DNA from: Neoalteromonas flava | GTDB taxonomy: Bacteria; Pseudomonadota; Gammaproteobacteria; Enterobacterales; Alteromonadaceae | DNA: 64,000 nt | Assembly (NCBI RefSeq): GCF_002807685.1 | Contig: NZ_PEAX01000001.1 | Location: forward strand, 62,001-126,000 | Direction: 5' to 3' | Notes under the pieces: generated by a model | Database searches by the model: none | The model's input: only the letters and a program-made list of their open reading frames with translations | Told to the model about the DNA's origin: nothing | Position numbers and translations under genes: made by a program | In this document: one piece after another, positions 62,827 through 64,000 of the stretch | Numbering within the stretch: position 1 is the stretch's first letter | Layout: each line of letters begins with the position of its first letter

Positions 62827-64000
62827 ATGTTTCAGCGGTACATAGTTACGCTTTTATCGTTATGCATGAGCTTTTTTGTCACTTTGGCAAATGCAGATGT
62901 AACCGGCGTGACCGCGCAAATAGACAAAAATCCAGTAATGCTCGATGAGTCTTTTACACTGAGCATTACCGCTGATGGTGATGTCGACCGCAATGCGTTC
63001 GATGCCTCAGTCTTACTGAATGATTTTGTTGTCGGGCAAACTTCGGTGAGTAGTCAAACCCGAATGGTCAACTTTGAAACCTCACGCTCTACAACGTGGA
63101 ATGTGATTCTATTCCCGCGTGCTGTGGGTAACTACACTATCCCAGCATTGACTGTCGCAGGTGCAACAACCGATCCTATCGAACTCGCAGTAATTCCTGT
63201 TAGTAATAACAATGATCAAGAGATGCGTGATATTTTCGTCACCACCGCGCTCGATAATCAAGAGGTATATATTCATCAACAGCTGATCTACACAGTCAAA
63301 CTGTATTTAGCCAAAGACATTGAGCGCGGCAGCCTGCAAGCCCCTGAACTGGTTGATGCAGACATCCGTCAAATTGGCAAAGATGCGGAATACAGCGAAA
63401 TTGTAAACGGGAAGCGCTATCGAGTCATTGAGCGCACCTTTGCTATTATCCCACAGAAATCAGGCAGTTACAGCATCAATGGTCCAGTATTTCAAGGCGA
63501 AGTAATCGCCAATACGCGACAAAGTTTTGGTTTCTTTAACCGAACACAAACGGTAAACCGTGTAGGCCCTGCTCAAGAACTAACTGTATTGCCTGTGCCG
63601 GACGACATTCAAGGAGTATTTTTACCCAGTGAATTTGTTGATATTAGCGAAGAATGGAGTAGTGATATTGCGGAGTGGACAGTGGGTGAACCTATCACTC
63701 GAACTTTAACGCTCACAGCGGTTGGCTTGACGGACGCGATCTTACCAGAAATCGATGACCGCTACCCGCCGGCAATCAAAACCTATCCGGATCAGGCCAA
63801 CAGTACCAGCGCTGAAAATGCACAAAGTATTGTTGCTCAGCGGGTTGAAAGTATCGCCCTTATCCCTTCAAAGCCTGGCAGTTTTGTGTTGTTACCCGTT
63901 GAAGTTGAATGGTTTAACATCTTGACTAAGCAAATAGAGACAGCGGTTATACCGGCTCGCACCATTCAGGTTAAGGCTGCTGCAAGCAACAGCACAGCTG
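62827..64000 (+). CDS. batD: BatD, large periplasmic BAT protein (partial, runs off the window)
   Basis: An open frame of 391 codons without stop reaches the right edge. A signal peptide (cleavage near ANA-DV, about residue 23) is followed by beta-rich repeats typical of BatD: VTAQIDKNPVMLDESFTLSI, FPRAVGNYTIPALTV, QVYIHQQLIYTVKLYL-like segments and ERTFAIIPQKSGSYSI. These resemble periplasmic oxygen-tolerance protein BatD, which normally ends in a membrane helix and a cytoplasmic tail that are not in view. The start is ATG 62827, with AAGGAG about ten bases upstream, 81 bases after batB. Confidence 0.88.
   Translation, partial: MFQRYIVTLLSLCMSFFVTLANADVTGVTAQIDKNPVMLDESFTLSITADGDVDRNAFDASVLLNDFVVGQTSVSSQTRMVNFETSRSTTWNVILFPRAVGNYTIPALTVAGATTDPIELAVIPVSNNNDQEMRDIFVTTALDNQEVYIHQQLIYTVKLYLAKDIERGSLQAPELVDADIRQIGKDAEYSEIVNGKRYRVIERTFAIIPQKSGSYSINGPVFQGEVIANTRQSFGFFNRTQTVNRVGPAQELTVLPVPDDIQGVFLPSEFVDISEEWSSDIAEWTVGEPITRTLTLTAVGLTDAILPEIDDRYPPAIKTYPDQANSTSAENAQSIVAQRVESIALIPSKPGSFVLLPVEVEWFNILTKQIETAVIPARTIQVKAAASNSTA

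Noticed and set aside
1..64000. Mobile elements, prophage, CRISPR array or defence system
   Set aside because: No transposase, integrase, recombinase, array of direct repeats or known defence gene was found; the only repeats are the tRNA-linked elements near the left end.

Overview
The window comes from a marine-type gammaproteobacterium, most likely Alteromonadales or a close relative. The evidence is gene order: tolQRAB-pal-cpoB-tRNA-Lys-nadA, ruvCAB, rpsP-rimM-trmD-rplS, ffh-ypjD-yfjD, aroF-tyrA and fadIJ are all close to the E. coli arrangement. Added to these are many c-di-GMP, chemotaxis and two-component genes and a complete BAT/MoxR operon, as is usual in aquatic gammaproteobacteria. 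I see no transposase, integrase, phage gene, CRISPR array or rRNA. This is core chromosome.

Layout. 1-3,100: end of an unknown membrane protein, moeB, nadA, tRNA-Ser(GGA) and two identical tRNA-Lys(UUU). Both tRNA loci are followed by duplicated tRNA 3' tails and a shared structured repeat. 3,100-8,210: the cell-envelope Tol-Pal operon (ybgC-tolQRAB-pal-cpoB). 8,210-8,511: a gap with a likely small RNA. 8,512-12,904: ruvBAC, nudB, aspS. 13,000-18,800: a TPR-GGDEF protein, the GlrK/QseG/GlrR two-component set and a small EF-hand protein. 19,185-21,754: a GGDEF-EAL protein and a TerB-domain protein. 21,817-25,605: a ferric-iron ABC transporter behind a Fur box. 25,653-28,951: a partner-switching phosphatase/kinase with its STAS target, then divergently yciH and a double-receiver protein.

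28,959-34,981: aromatic amino-acid genes, with pheA behind a Phe-codon leader peptide and attenuator, a chemoreceptor, then aroF-tyrA behind a TyrR-like box. 35,338-37,452: an AbgT transporter and a clipped acetyltransferase. 37,786-42,060: rplS-trmD-rimM-rpsP, an orphan periplasmic binding protein and ffh. 42,172-48,057: ypjD, yfjD, a small unknown gene, sixA and an M16 metalloprotease. 48,212-53,285: a 1,483-residue propeller/PAS/GGDEF/EAL sensor, a 52-residue secreted peptide behind a sigma-54-like promoter, and a small membrane protein. 53,459-56,889: fadIJ with a FadR-like operator. 57,259 to the end: MoxR, DUF58, DUF4381, BatA, a BatB-BatC fusion and the first 391 codons of BatD.

Working together: the window holds two complete envelope machines (Tol-Pal; MoxR/BAT), three c-di-GMP enzymes with different sensor parts, and several operons whose control sites are visible (Fur, FadR, TyrR-like, Phe attenuation, stringent-type stable-RNA promoters). 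GTG and TTG starts are common and several are fixed by stop/start overlaps or Shine-Dalgarno position; I moved starts wherever the sequence argued for it and say so. The least explained items are the tRNA-tail repeats, the candidate small RNA at 8,387-8,509 and the secreted peptide at 52,836.
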